From: Solibacillus cecembensis
GTDB lineage: Bacteria > Bacillota > Bacilli > Bacillales_A > Planococcaceae
Length of the DNA stretch: 53,485 nucleotides
Direction of reading: 5' to 3'
NCBI RefSeq assembly: GCF_001439635.1
Contig: NZ_LMBZ01000030.1
Coordinates: forward strand, 1 to 53,485
The position numbers and the translations under genes are program-made. This document shows, in pieces, positions 25,968 through 34,461 of the stretch (its first letter is position 1; every line of letters begins with the position of its first letter). Below the pieces are notes generated by a model. That model searched no databases. It was given only the letters and a program-made list of their open reading frames with translations, and was not told the DNA's origin.

Positions 25968-27059
25968 TTAGTCGAAAATAATTTTATTCACTGTATCTCG
26001 GTCTAATTTTTTGATCACTTCTACAATTAATTTAACCGCGTTGTCATAGTCATCACGGTGTAAAATACCTGCATGTGAATGGATATAACGCGTCGCAACA
26101 CCGATTGAAAGTGATGGAACACCATTTGCTGTAATATGGATAGAGCCCGCATCTGTACCGCCGCCAGCCATCGCTTCGAATTGATATGGAATGCCTGCTT
26201 CTTCTGCAGTATCAATAACCAATTCACGTAAGCCTGTGTGTGACACCATTGACGCATCATATACAACGATTTGTGGACCTGCACCGATTTTAGAAGTCGA
26301 CTCACTTGGTGTTACGCCTGGCGTGTCACCTGCTACACCTACATCTACTGCAAAACCGATATCTGGTTGTACTTTGAATGTTGACGTTTTCGCACCACGT
26401 AGACCAATTTCTTCTTGTACATTCCCTACACCGTAAACAATGTTTGGATGTTTTTCGTCTTTTAATGCTTTTAATACATCGATTGCAATCGCACAGCCAA
26501 TTCGGTTATCCCAAGCTTTTGCTAATAAATGCTTTTCATTTTTCATTACGTGGAATTCGAAAAATGGTGTGATCATATCGCCTGGACGAACGCCCCACTC
26601 CATCGCTTCTTCTTTAGAAGTTGCACCAATATCAACGAACATCGCTTTAACATCAACTGGCTTATTACGCACTTCTGCTGGTAAAATATGAGGTGGTTTT
26701 GAACCGATTACCCCAATAATTTCTCCGTCTTTACGCGTTGTAATTGTCACACGTTGCGCAAGCATTACTTGGCCCCACCAGCCGCCAACTGTTTGGAAAA
26801 ATACGAAACCTTTATCATCAATACGTGTTACCATGAAACCAACTTCATCTAAGTGGCCGGCAACCATAATTTTCGGTCCGTTTTCATCGCCCACTTTTTT
26901 AGCGATTAAACTTCCTAAGTTATCTGTTTCAATTTCATCAGCAAATGGTGTAATGTATTTTTTCATTACCTCGCGAGGTGCACGCTCATTTCCTGGAATT
27001 CCGTTTGCATCCGTTAAATCTTTAAACATTTGTAATGTTGAGTCAAGCTTTGTCATCAT
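25968..27059 (-). CDS. ysdC: M42-family metallo-aminopeptidase (YsdC)
   Basis: A 363 aa co-catalytic zinc peptidase of the M42 (tetrahedral aminopeptidase) family, sometimes misnamed endoglucanase. Metal ligands are visible in VAGHLDEVGFMV (His, with catalytic Asp), KAWDNRIGC (bridging Asp), VQEEIGLRGA (Glu-Glu), FAVDVG (Asp) and RYIHSHAG (His). It degrades short peptides in the cytosol. The start ATG is seven bases after GGAGG. The B. subtilis homologue ysdC also lies next to ysdB-ysdA-rplT. Confidence 0.93.
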   Translation of the reverse strand: MMTKLDSTLQMFKDLTDANGIPGNERAPREVMKKYITPFADEIETDNLGSLIAKKVGDENGPKIMVAGHLDEVGFMVTRIDDKGFVFFQTVGGWWGQVMLAQRVTITTRKDGEIIGVIGSKPPHILPAEVRNKPVDVKAMFVDIGATSKEEAMEWGVRPGDMITPFFEFHVMKNEKHLLAKAWDNRIGCAIAIDVLKALKDEKHPNIVYGVGNVQEEIGLRGAKTSTFKVQPDIGFAVDVGVAGDTPGVTPSESTSKIGAGPQIVVYDASMVSHTGLRELVIDTAEEAGIPYQFEAMAGGGTDAGSIHITANGVPSLSIGVATRYIHSHAGILHRDDYDNAVKLIVEVIKKLDRDTVNKIIFD

Positions 27060-27130
27060 TCATCTGCCTCCTAAATATGTACTTCATTCCATATTATAAC
27101 GAAATTATTTCGAAATGTGAAATAGTAGTA

Positions 27131-27268
27131 ATCAATTACGTCTCGGCGTAATTGTGTCCAGATTTTTTTCGAGCATGCTCGAAAAACTCCTCTAAAAAAT
27201 CTGTGACACCCGCTGGAGCATTGACTTGATTCGGCTGGGGGGTTAAAACCACTGCCGAATCAAGTCAA
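27131..27268. repeat. Intergenic repeat element, copy 1
   Basis: This 138 bp element has three palindromes: CAATTACG...GGCGTAATTG, TTTTTTCGAGCATGCTCGAAAAA, and a 15 bp perfect inverted repeat (TTGACTTGATTCGGC and its complement) at 27221-27268. The last arm contains the stop codon of the dUTPase gene and acts as its likely terminator. A second copy at 37458-37575 shares most of the sequence. Confidence 0.85.
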
Positions 27269-27747
27269 TACCCTGAACGCTGGCGCTCATAATTTTTTTC
27301 GTTCTTTTCTTTATAAGCCTTTACGATATCTTCCACAGTAAACCCTAAATTATATGCAAGTATACTATAACTATTCCACAGCGCTTGATAACTCGCTTCC
27401 GTCTGCACTTTTACGAAAGTCAAAACAACTTGTGTCAGTTCGATAAATAATGGCGTTAGTTCTTGTTTTTGTTGTAAATTTGGCCATTCCGTTAATAGAA
27501 AACCTCGCATATTTCCAAGCGACAGCATGAAATGAATCGAATCCACAAATTCCTCTAAAATAACTTCGCGTTCTGAAGCCCCTTTTGTCGACCAAAATTT
27601 AAAACAGCGCGTTTCATTCGCAAGTTCTGATAATTCTACTAAAAGTGCTAAACTTTTTTCCTCAAATACATCCTTTTGTACATTTTGCGTTTCTTCAATA
27701 AATTGATCAAGCGCATGCTGCATTTCAAATAACTGTTTAAATTCCAT
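27265..27747 (-). CDS. Dimeric all-alpha dUTPase family protein
   Basis: A 160 aa protein of the dimeric dUTPase (dUTPase_2, MazG-like fold) family. The Mg-binding motifs are ELSELANETRCFKFWS (ExxE type) and LEEFVDSIHFMLSLG (ExxD). It would hydrolyse dUTP to dUMP and PPi, limiting uracil in DNA and feeding thymidylate synthesis. GGAGAAA precedes the ATG. The stop codon lies inside a repeat element arm. It is divergent from ysdB. Confidence 0.88.
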   Translation of the reverse strand: MEFKQLFEMQHALDQFIEETQNVQKDVFEEKSLALLVELSELANETRCFKFWSTKGASEREVILEEFVDSIHFMLSLGNMRGFLLTEWPNLQQKQELTPLFIELTQVVLTFVKVQTEASYQALWNSYSILAYNLGFTVEDIVKAYKEKNEKNYERQRSGY

Positions 27748-27774
27748 ACTATTTCTCCTTACTTATCAAAAAAA

Positions 27775-27801
27775 TGAAACCTTTTACACTACTCAATCGT
27801 A
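27775..27801 (+). promoter_or_regulatory. Sigma-W promoter of ysdB
   Basis: TGAAAC, a 17 bp spacer and CGTA match the extracytoplasmic-stress sigma-W consensus. The position is 36 bases before the ysdB start. The B. subtilis homologue is a known member of the sigma-W regulon, which supports the call. Confidence 0.8.
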
Positions 27802-27836
27802 TAGCATGAAAACAGCGTAAGCAAGGGGGAAGTTCA

Positions 27837-28217
27837 GTGGCTCTATTATTGCGCATTGCCATTATTATTCTCATCATTTACATATTTTATAAAGGAGTAC
27901 GTTATTTAACAGATCCGAAGCGTAAACTCGATGAAGCATATGAAAATGGGCAATATTACTTTTATGATGATGTCAAAAATATTCGTAAAAACTTTTTCAT
28001 TTCCTATAAAGATGCGTTATTTGAAGGTGAGAAATATTTAGGTACTACTGAAAATGCGTTTGAAGTAGTTAGTATTTTCGTTTTTGTGCATGATTCGATG
28101 AAGTTACAAGGTTTTACAAGAGAGGATTTTCTCTATTTAGAAAAAGAAATTTTAATGAGTTATCCAAATGCAAAAATTAACTGGAAAAATCCGATTGAGA
28201 AGCTAATGAAAGATTAA
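27837..28217 (+). CDS. ysdB: YsdB-like sigma-W regulon protein
   Basis: A 126 aa protein with one N-terminal membrane helix (residues 3-20) and a cytosolic helical domain. RKLDEAYENGQYYFYDD and NIRKNFFISYKDALFEGEKYLGTTENAFEV match B. subtilis YsdB in type, length and position. The start is GTG after AAGGGGGA. The sigma-W promoter upstream indicates induction by cell-envelope stress. The molecular role is poorly known. Confidence 0.85.
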   Translation: MALLLRIAIIILIIYIFYKGVRYLTDPKRKLDEAYENGQYYFYDDVKNIRKNFFISYKDALFEGEKYLGTTENAFEVVSIFVFVHDSMKLQGFTREDFLYLEKEILMSYPNAKINWKNPIEKLMKD

Positions 28218-28263
28218 CGTACAGGCTTCTTTTTAAGTTACTTTCTTTGAGAGCTACTCTAAT

Positions 28264-28306
28264 CAAAAATCCACCATTTCAACTTATGTTTAATGGTGGA
28301 TTTTTG
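28264..28306. terminator. Bidirectional terminator between ysdB and ysdA
   Basis: CAAAAATCCACCATT / AATGGTGGATTTTTG. Confidence 0.9.
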
Positions 28307-28320
28307 CCGTGCGTTTAATG

Positions 28321-28581
28321 TTAAAACAGCTGAACGAGTAAGAAAATATGTACAGCAGCGAGTAACGGAAAACCAAATGCGAAGGCGTTATTTCTCGTTT
28401 TGTGTCGGAATAAATACATGCCGAGCACGCCTCCGATTGCGCCTCCGAAAAAAGCTAACGTAAATAATGTTTTTTCTGATATACGCCATTCTTTATTTTT
28501 AGCACGTTCCTTATCACTATACATATAGATACATAAAATAAGTGAAACAATCGAAACGTATGCAAGTACAGCTAAATCCAT
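28321..28581 (-). CDS. ysdA: DUF1294 family membrane protein (YsdA)
   Basis: An 86 aa protein with three to four helices and the DUF1294 signature ISEKTLFTLAFFGGAIGGVLGMYLFRHKT. The start is the ATG (MDLAVLAYV) after AAAGGAGG; the longer frame continues 24 codons upstream without a ribosome site. It follows rplT, as in B. subtilis, but is separated from it by a terminator. The function is unknown. Confidence 0.85.
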   Translation of the reverse strand: MDLAVLAYVSIVSLILCIYMYSDKERAKNKEWRISEKTLFTLAFFGGAIGGVLGMYLFRHKTRNNAFAFGFPLLAAVHIFLLVQLF

Positions 28582-28675
28582 AAAATTTCGTTCCTCCTTT
28601 CGCTTCTTAGAAAGAACTCGTTCGCACAAAATTCGTGTGCTCGTTTCTCTCAAAGCAGCTACTTTCCTAACAACC

Positions 28676-28720
28676 GAAAAAAAGACTGATAAGGAGAGCT
28701 ATTCTCCCTGTCAGTCTTTT
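28676..28720 (-). terminator. Terminator of infC-rpmI-rplT
   Basis: AAAAGACTGACAGGGAGA / TCTCCTTATCAGTCTTTTTTT on the minus strand. Confidence 0.9.
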
Positions 28721-28730
28721 GAAGTGTAAA

Positions 28731-29090
28731 TTATTTAGCTTGAGCGTTTTTAGAAGCTTCAGCTAATTGAGCGAATGCTGCAGCATCGTTTACAGCTAAG
28801 TCAGCTAACATTTTACGGTTAACTTCGATACCAGCTAATTTTAAACCGTGCATTAAACGGCTATAAGATAAACCATTCATGCGTGCAGCCGCGTTGATAC
28901 GAGTGATCCATAATTTACGGAAATCACGTTTCTTTTGACGACGGTCACGGTATGCATAAGAACCTGACTTCATTACTGCTTGGTTAGCTACTTTATATAA
29001 TGTATGTTTTGAACCATAGTAACCTTTAGCTAATTTTAATACTTTTTTGCGACGAGCGCGTGTTACTGTTCCGCCTTTTACGCGTGGCAT
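28731..29090 (-). CDS. rplT: 50S ribosomal protein L20
   Basis: A 119 aa L20 with its basic N-terminal extension (MPRVKGGTVTRARRKKVLKLAKGYYGSK) and the globular RLMHGLKLAGIEVNRKMLADLA region. It binds 23S rRNA early in assembly and, in Bacillota, represses its own operon by binding the leader RNA. AGGAGG precedes the ATG. It is the last gene of infC-rpmI-rplT. Confidence 0.98.
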   Translation of the reverse strand: MPRVKGGTVTRARRKKVLKLAKGYYGSKHTLYKVANQAVMKSGSYAYRDRRQKKRDFRKLWITRINAAARMNGLSYSRLMHGLKLAGIEVNRKMLADLAVNDAAAFAQLAEASKNAQAK

Positions 29091-29167
29091 AGCAATTACC
29101 TCCTGCTTATTCTTTCGAATGTTTAATTGTATTTTTGTTTTTGTTTTACCGAAAAATCGTTAAACGA

Positions 29168-29368
29168 TTATTTCATGTACGTTAATAATGTACGGATACG
29201 TTTGAAATCGCCAGATGATGCAACTTTAGCTTTACGTAAGTGACGTTTTGCTTTAGTTGATTTGTTAGCGAATAAGTGGCTTCCGTAAGCGCGGTCAAAC
29301 TTTAATTTACCAGTACCTGTTTTTTTGAAACGCTTCGCAGCTCCACGGTGAGTTTTCATTTTTGGCAT
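29168..29368 (-). CDS. rpmI: 50S ribosomal protein L35
   Basis: A 66 aa L35, starting MPKMKTHRGAAKRFKKTGTG and ending in RIRTLLTYMK. AGGAGGAAA lies before the ATG. It is the middle gene of infC-rpmI-rplT. Confidence 0.98.
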   Translation of the reverse strand: MPKMKTHRGAAKRFKKTGTGKLKFDRAYGSHLFANKSTKAKRHLRKAKVASSGDFKRIRTLLTYMK

Positions 29369-29405
29369 GTCGATTTCCTCCTAAACTTGTTTCTAACAAT
29401 ACTTT

Positions 29406-29921
29406 TTAGTTCTCTGCCTTCGGTTGAAGAATTAAGAACATACTTCTGCCTTCCATCTTCGGTTTTTGTTCAACCGTAGATATTTCAGCACAAGCTTCAG
29501 CAAAGCGATCTAACACACGCTGACCAATTTCTTTGTGTGTGATTGCTCGACCTTTGAAACGTATAGATGCCTTCACTTTGTCGCCTTTTTCAAGGAACTT
29601 AATGCCAGCACGTAACTTCGTTTGGAAATCATGCTCATCAATTGTAGGGCTCAAACGAACCTCTTTCATAATGATAACCTTTTGATTTTTACGAATTTCA
29701 CGGTCTTTCTTTTGCTGATCAAACTTAAACTTACCATGGTCCATGATACGAGCGACCGGTGGCTTGGCTTGAGGGGCCACAAGGACAAGATCCAAGTTAG
29801 CACGAGTAGCAAGTTCTAACGCTTCAATACGTGTTTTAACGCCTAGTTGATCTCCATTGTGATCGATTAATCGAAGTTCACGTGCGCGAATGCCTTCGTT
29901 TACATACATGTCTTTGCTAAT
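29406..29921 (-). CDS. infC: Translation initiation factor IF-3 (ATT start)
   Basis: IF-3 of about 171 aa, with N-terminal (NEGIRARELRLIDHNGDQLG) and C-terminal (HDFQTKLRAGIKFLEKGDKVKASIRFKGR) domains. It prevents joining of ribosomal subunits and checks initiator tRNA and start codon. The best start is ATT at 29919-29921, nine bases after GGAGG; the first ATG at 29907-29909 is 21 bases away. A non-canonical AUU start is a known feature of infC and supports autoregulation. The longer frame upstream runs into the leader region. Confidence 0.95.
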   Translation of the reverse strand: MSKDMYVNEGIRARELRLIDHNGDQLGVKTRIEALELATRANLDLVLVAPQAKPPVARIMDHGKFKFDQQKKDREIRKNQKVIIMKEVRLSPTIDEHDFQTKLRAGIKFLEKGDKVKASIRFKGRAITHKEIGQRVLDRFAEACAEISTVEQKPKMEGRSMFLILQPKAEN

Positions 29922-30065
29922 ATTAATCCACCTCCAAGATAGTGTCCCGAATACATAGATTTGGTGTAAAGTATATACCCTGGTCGAACGGTACACCTCG
30001 GTGATATGTCCATATGTCACTTGGAAATAAATTCATATTCCCAATCATTTTGTGGTTTAACCCAA

Positions 30066-30093
30066 CAAAAAAGACGGACATTTGAGATGTCCG
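30066..30093 (-). terminator. Attenuator of the infC leader
   Basis: CGGACATCTCAAATGTCCG followed by TCTTTTTT on the minus strand, between the leader and infC. Confidence 0.85.
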
Positions 30094-30220
30094 CCCGCTA
30101 TATGTGCATACGCAACGATTGCGTAAAACAATTCAACGTGTAATTACCTGTAAATAACTCGGAAGCATTCGTCAGGTGAGAAGCGGGCAGCCTCTACTTT
30201 CAAACTTTGTATTCATAACC
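30066..30220 (-). ncRNA. L20-type ribosomal leader of infC-rpmI-rplT
   Basis: The minus-strand leader has GCCCGCTTCTCACC near its 5' end (about 30175-30188). This can pair over about 90 bases with GCGGGC just before a terminator. The arrangement matches the L20 leader, in which L20 binding favours premature termination. The attenuator CGGACAT/ATGTCCG with its T run is at 30066-30093. Confidence 0.8.
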
Positions 30221-30226
30221 TAAATA

Positions 30227-30256
30227 ATAATAACATGTTTCATTAAATAATGTCAA
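30227..30256 (-). promoter_or_regulatory. Promoter of infC-rpmI-rplT
   Basis: The consensus -35 TTGACA, an 18 bp spacer and TATTAT. Confidence 0.75.
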
Positions 30257-30373
30257 CAATATTTATAAAGAAAAAAATAATACTTTGAATCATTATTTTC
30301 TCACTATTCTGACACATCATTTCAACTTACTTTATATTAAGCTAAATTTAACTATACTAAAGGAGTGTATAAA

Positions 30374-32056
30374 ATGTCCATTAAAAAGAAATTACTCTTA
30401 GGATTTTCCGCAATGATTTTAATCATAATGGTTGCATGTACGGTTCTATTCACTCAGCTAACCAATATAGATAAACATTATAGCGATACGTTAAAAACTG
30501 GTTTACCTCAATTATATGAAGTGAGAGATATACAGCATTATATTACATTAGAAGCTTCACAAGCCCAAACTTACATATTAGGGGACAATGCTTCCCTGCA
30601 AAACTTCCATAATACACAAACAAGTTTGGATGCTGCGATTGCTTCTTTAAACGAAAAGTTCAAACGTCCTGAGACAAAGGATATGCTTGCTGCGCTCGCT
30701 ACAAAAGTAGAAACTTATGAAGAACAATTAGCTGAAACCCTTTCATTAAACGAACATGATGGCTCTCAAACGGCGGTAATCCATTATACGAATAATGTTC
30801 TCCCGGCTCATGATGAGGCAGTAGCAGCAGGGAATGAATTAAATAATTTAATAAAACAATTATTTGATGAAGCCCAAAATTCCGGTGATCAAAATATGAC
30901 CATGGCCCTAATCATTTCGACAATTAACTTTTTCACAGCGATTATTGTTGGTATTATTATAGCACTCATACTAAGCCGTCAAATTTCAACACCTTTACAA
31001 AAATTAAAAACTGCTGTTCAAACGATCGCTTCTGGGAATTTAAGTGAATCCGATATTCAAGTAAAATCAAAAGATGAAATTGGACAATTAACAACAGCAT
31101 TTAACACAATGAAAAGTACGATACAGCAGTTAATTCATTCAATGGCTACGAATGCCGAGCAGTTAAGTACGTCTTCCGAAGAATTAAGTGCTTCAACAAC
31201 CGAGATGACAAAAACATCCGAAAACATATCAAAAAGTGCACAGCTATCTTCAGTTAACACATCTAGTGCCGCTGCAGCAGCAAAAGAATGTGCCGTAGCA
31301 ATGGAGGAAACTTCTTCTGCTATCCAGCGCATTGCGGAATCTGCGCAGACGCTTCATTCGTCAGCATCGGCTACATCGACAATTGCGGATGAAGGTGAGG
31401 CTAATATTTCAATAGCAAAACGTCAAATGCAAACGATTTACCAATCAACAAAGTTAACAACCGAGCTTATCCAAAAATTAAGTAAGCAATCCGCTGAAAT
31501 CGAAAACATTTCAAAGGTGATTACAAGCATTACCGACCAGACGAACTTATTGGCATTAAACGCCGCGATCGAAGCAGCACGTGCTGGCGAACACGGCAAA
31601 GGCTTTGCTGTCGTAGCAGATGAAGTTCGTAAACTTGCAGAAGAATCGAACCATTCAGCAGGAAAAATCGTTTCATTAACAACAGAAATTCAACATGACA
31701 CGAAAAACGTAGAAAATGCGATTCAAGATAGTTTAACTTCTGTTGAGCAAGGTGTTGGTATTATTGAAAATGCCGGAAAATCCTTCAATAATATTTCAGT
31801 AGCCGTTGATCAAATGAAAGAACAAATCGAGGATGTTTCATCAGTAACCGAGGAAATTTCGGCAGCGGCTGAGGAAGTGACCGCTTCTGTACAAGAATTA
31901 GCATCACAAGCAGCAATCGTTTCAAATGAATCCGCTCAATCGAATGATGCCATTATTAATCAAATGCAGTCGTTACAAGATATTGCAAACGTCTCAACTA
32001 ATTTAAGCAATAGTGCAGAACAACTCCAAAATTCGGTAACACAATTTAAATTATAA
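30374..32056 (+). CDS. Methyl-accepting chemotaxis protein (four-helix-bundle sensor)
   Basis: A chemoreceptor of about 560 aa. TM1 (about 10-30) is followed by an extracellular all-helical sensor (about 31-183) of the 4HB type, TM2 (about 184-206, ALIISTINFFTAIIVGIIIALI), a HAMP domain (about 208-260) and a long coiled-coil signalling domain. The kinase-contact tip is NLLALNAAIEAARAGEHGKG. The start is the ATG eight bases after AAAGGAG. It is monocistronic with a strong terminator. The ligand is unknown, and it does not resemble the second receptor in the sensor part. Confidence 0.93.
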   Translation: MSIKKKLLLGFSAMILIIMVACTVLFTQLTNIDKHYSDTLKTGLPQLYEVRDIQHYITLEASQAQTYILGDNASLQNFHNTQTSLDAAIASLNEKFKRPETKDMLAALATKVETYEEQLAETLSLNEHDGSQTAVIHYTNNVLPAHDEAVAAGNELNNLIKQLFDEAQNSGDQNMTMALIISTINFFTAIIVGIIIALILSRQISTPLQKLKTAVQTIASGNLSESDIQVKSKDEIGQLTTAFNTMKSTIQQLIHSMATNAEQLSTSSEELSASTTEMTKTSENISKSAQLSSVNTSSAAAAAKECAVAMEETSSAIQRIAESAQTLHSSASATSTIADEGEANISIAKRQMQTIYQSTKLTTELIQKLSKQSAEIENISKVITSITDQTNLLALNAAIEAARAGEHGKGFAVVADEVRKLAEESNHSAGKIVSLTTEIQHDTKNVENAIQDSLTSVEQGVGIIENAGKSFNNISVAVDQMKEQIEDVSSVTEEISAAAEEVTASVQELASQAAIVSNESAQSNDAIINQMQSLQDIANVSTNLSNSAEQLQNSVTQFKL

Positions 32057-32063
32057 ACTTTCC

Positions 32064-32102
32064 AAACGGTATTTTGACACCTTGTCAGAATACCGTTTTT
32101 TT
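32064..32102 (+). terminator. Terminator of the first chemoreceptor gene
   Basis: AAACGGTATT / AATACCGTTTTTTT. Confidence 0.9.
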
Positions 32103-32123
32103 CAATTTTCGTAGCACGTACAT

Positions 32124-32170
32124 AAAGAAAAGAAGTTACCCAAAAGGATTCACCTCTCGAGTAACTTCTA
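32124..32170 (-). terminator. Terminator of thrS
   Basis: AGAAGTTAC ... GTAACTTCT followed by TTTCTTT on the minus strand. Confidence 0.8.
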
Positions 32171-32178
32171 TCCAAATA

Positions 32179-34110
32179 TTATTTAGTTGCTTCTGCTGAA
32201 ATAGTTGTTAAGAATTCCTCAAAGCTAACTGTTTCAGAATCTTTTGAGCCGTAACGACGAATATTTACGCCGCCTGCTTCGACTTCTTTGTCTCCGATAA
32301 CAAGCATGTAAGGAATTTTTTGCATTTGTGCTTCACGGATTTTATAGCCTAATTTCTCTTCACGATCATCCATTTCTACACGGATGCCAGCTGCTGCTAA
32401 TTTTTCCTGTACTTCACGCGCGTAATCATAATGCACCGAGTTCGATACTGGAATAATTGTCGCTTGTACTGGTGCTAACCATGTAGGGAATGCGCCTTTG
32501 TATTCTTCAATTAAGAAGGCTACGAAACGTTCCATAGTTGATACAACACCGCGGTGAATAACTACCGGACGTTGCGGTTGACCATCTTCACCAATGTAAG
32601 AAAGGTCAAAGCGTTGTGGTAATAAGAAATCAAGTTGTGCAGTTGATAATGTTTCTTCTTTACCAATCGCTGTTTTTACTTGAACATCTAATTTCGGTCC
32701 GTAGAACGCCGCTTCATCTTCTGCTTCAAAGTAATCTAGACCAAGCTCATCCATCGCTTCTTTTAGCATGCGTTGTGCTGTTTCCCACATTTCATCGTCA
32801 TCATAGTATTTCTCTTTGTTGTTCGGATCACGGTAAGATAAACGGAATGAGTAATCTGTTAAATCAAAGTCTTTGTAAACTTCAAGAATTAACTCCACTA
32901 CTTTTTTGAACTCTGCTTTAATTTGATCTGGACGAACGAAAATATGTGCATCATTTAACGTCATTCCTCGTACACGTTGTAAACCTGAAACTGCTCCAGA
33001 CATTTCATAACGGTGCATTGTTCCTAACTCTGCAATACGAAGTGGTAAGTGACGATAAGAATGTAAACCATTTTTGAATACCATCATATGGTGAGGGCAG
33101 TTCATTGGACGTAATACAAGCGTTTCATTGTCCATCTCCATCGGTGGGAACATACCATCTTGATAGTGATCCCAGTGACCTGAAGTCTCATATAATGTTT
33201 TTGACCCAAGAACTGGTGTGTAAACATGCTTATAACCTAAAGAGATTTCTTTATCGACGATGTAACGCTCGATTGTACGGCGAATTGTTGCACCGTTTGG
33301 TAACCATAATGGTAAACCTTGACCAACTGTTTGGCTCGTCATAAATAAATTTAATTCTTTACCGATTTTACGGTGGTCACGCTCTTTTGCTTCTTCAATC
33401 ATTTGTAAGTGATGCTTTAACTCATCCTTCGTGAAGAAAGCTGTACCGTAAATACGTTGTAGCATTTTATTATCTGAGTTTCCGCGCCAGTAAGCACCTG
33501 CTAAAGATAATAATTTAAACTCTTTTAATTTCCCTGTTGATGGCACGTGAACGCCACGGCAAAGGTCAAAGAAATCACCTTGGTAGTAGATCGATACTTC
33601 GTCATCAGCTGGGATCGCTTCTAATAATTCTAATTTGTATTCGTCGCCAACTTGCTCATAAATCGCTTGTGCTTCATTACGAGAAACCGCTTTACGATCG
33701 ATTTCGATATTTTCAGCGATAATTTTTTTCATTTCTTTTTCAATTGCTGGTAAATCTTCTGCTGTAATCGGCGTCGGTGCATCGATATCATAGTAGAAAC
33801 CTGAATCAATAACCGGACCAATTCCTAATTTCACTTCCGGGAAAAGTCGTTTTACCGCTTGTGCAGTTAAATGCGCTGTTGAGTGACGTAAAATTTCTAA
33901 TGCTTCTGATGATTTATTCGTAATAATCTCAATTGCACCGTCTTGCTCAATACCTGTTTTAGCATCGATTAACGTGCCATTAATTTTACCTGCTAATGTA
34001 GATTTTTTTAGACCTGGGCTAATTGAACCTGCAATGTCTAAAGTAGATGTGCCTTTAGCGAATTCCTTCACTGCGCCATCTGGGAAAGTTAATTGAATCA
34101 TTTCTGACAT
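32179..34110 (-). CDS. thrS: Threonyl-tRNA synthetase
   Basis: A 643 aa class II synthetase with the complete domain set. It has TGS (1-62), the editing domain (about 65-225, with the metal-binding HSTAHL and the distal CRGVH), the catalytic core (MNCPHH zinc and ATP site near residue 335, RGMTLNDAHIF motif 2, VVIHRGVVSTMERFVAFLIE motif 3) and the anticodon-binding domain (about 535-640). AGGAGGACAAC precedes the ATG. It is controlled by the T-box leader upstream. Confidence 0.98.
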   Translation of the reverse strand: MSEMIQLTFPDGAVKEFAKGTSTLDIAGSISPGLKKSTLAGKINGTLIDAKTGIEQDGAIEIITNKSSEALEILRHSTAHLTAQAVKRLFPEVKLGIGPVIDSGFYYDIDAPTPITAEDLPAIEKEMKKIIAENIEIDRKAVSRNEAQAIYEQVGDEYKLELLEAIPADDEVSIYYQGDFFDLCRGVHVPSTGKLKEFKLLSLAGAYWRGNSDNKMLQRIYGTAFFTKDELKHHLQMIEEAKERDHRKIGKELNLFMTSQTVGQGLPLWLPNGATIRRTIERYIVDKEISLGYKHVYTPVLGSKTLYETSGHWDHYQDGMFPPMEMDNETLVLRPMNCPHHMMVFKNGLHSYRHLPLRIAELGTMHRYEMSGAVSGLQRVRGMTLNDAHIFVRPDQIKAEFKKVVELILEVYKDFDLTDYSFRLSYRDPNNKEKYYDDDEMWETAQRMLKEAMDELGLDYFEAEDEAAFYGPKLDVQVKTAIGKEETLSTAQLDFLLPQRFDLSYIGEDGQPQRPVVIHRGVVSTMERFVAFLIEEYKGAFPTWLAPVQATIIPVSNSVHYDYAREVQEKLAAAGIRVEMDDREEKLGYKIREAQMQKIPYMLVIGDKEVEAGGVNIRRYGSKDSETVSFEEFLTTISAEATK

Positions 34111-34136
34111 GTTGTTGTCCTCCTTATTTTTGGCAA

Positions 34137-34170
34137 AATAAAAAGCACCGTCCCTGGTAAAGGGACGATG
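34137..34170 (-). terminator. T-box regulated terminator of thrS
   Basis: GCATCGTCCC TTTACCA GGGACGGTGC TTTTTATTTT on the minus strand. Confidence 0.9.
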
Positions 34171-34399
34171 CTGTATATGCTCGTGGTGCCACCCTTCTTC
34201 CTTCTTCGTAAAATACGAATAAGAAGCTCTCGGTCAGTTAACGTACTGAGAAACGTTGACGGATTTGCCCCGCCACTGCTCCAAGGTAGTAAAGGTTTAC
34301 GCTTGTGCTAGGAAGCTCGCAGCCATGACTTCCCTCTCTAATAGCTAGTTCATAAAACTTGTTGTCCTTTTCAAGGCATTTATTAATGTTGTTAATTAC
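34137..34399 (-). ncRNA. T-box leader of thrS (Thr specifier)
   Basis: The T-box sequence AAGGGTGGCACCACG lies on the minus strand at about 34182-34196, before a terminator formed by GCATCGTCCC/GGGACGGTGC and TTTTT (34137-34170). The probable specifier is ACT at 34288-34290 in TTTACTACC, placed as in the pheST leader, with ACC next to it as a less likely choice; both encode threonine. Confidence 0.92.
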
Positions 34400-34405
34400 T
34401 ACAGT

Positions 34406-34434
34406 AGTATACGCTCGTTTCATGCGGATTGCAA
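34406..34434 (-). promoter_or_regulatory. Promoter of the thrS T-box transcript
   Basis: TTGCAA, a 17 bp spacer and TATACT, directly before the T-box leader. Confidence 0.75.
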
Positions 34435-34461
34435 CTGCTAATAAACGATTTTTCCGAAAAA

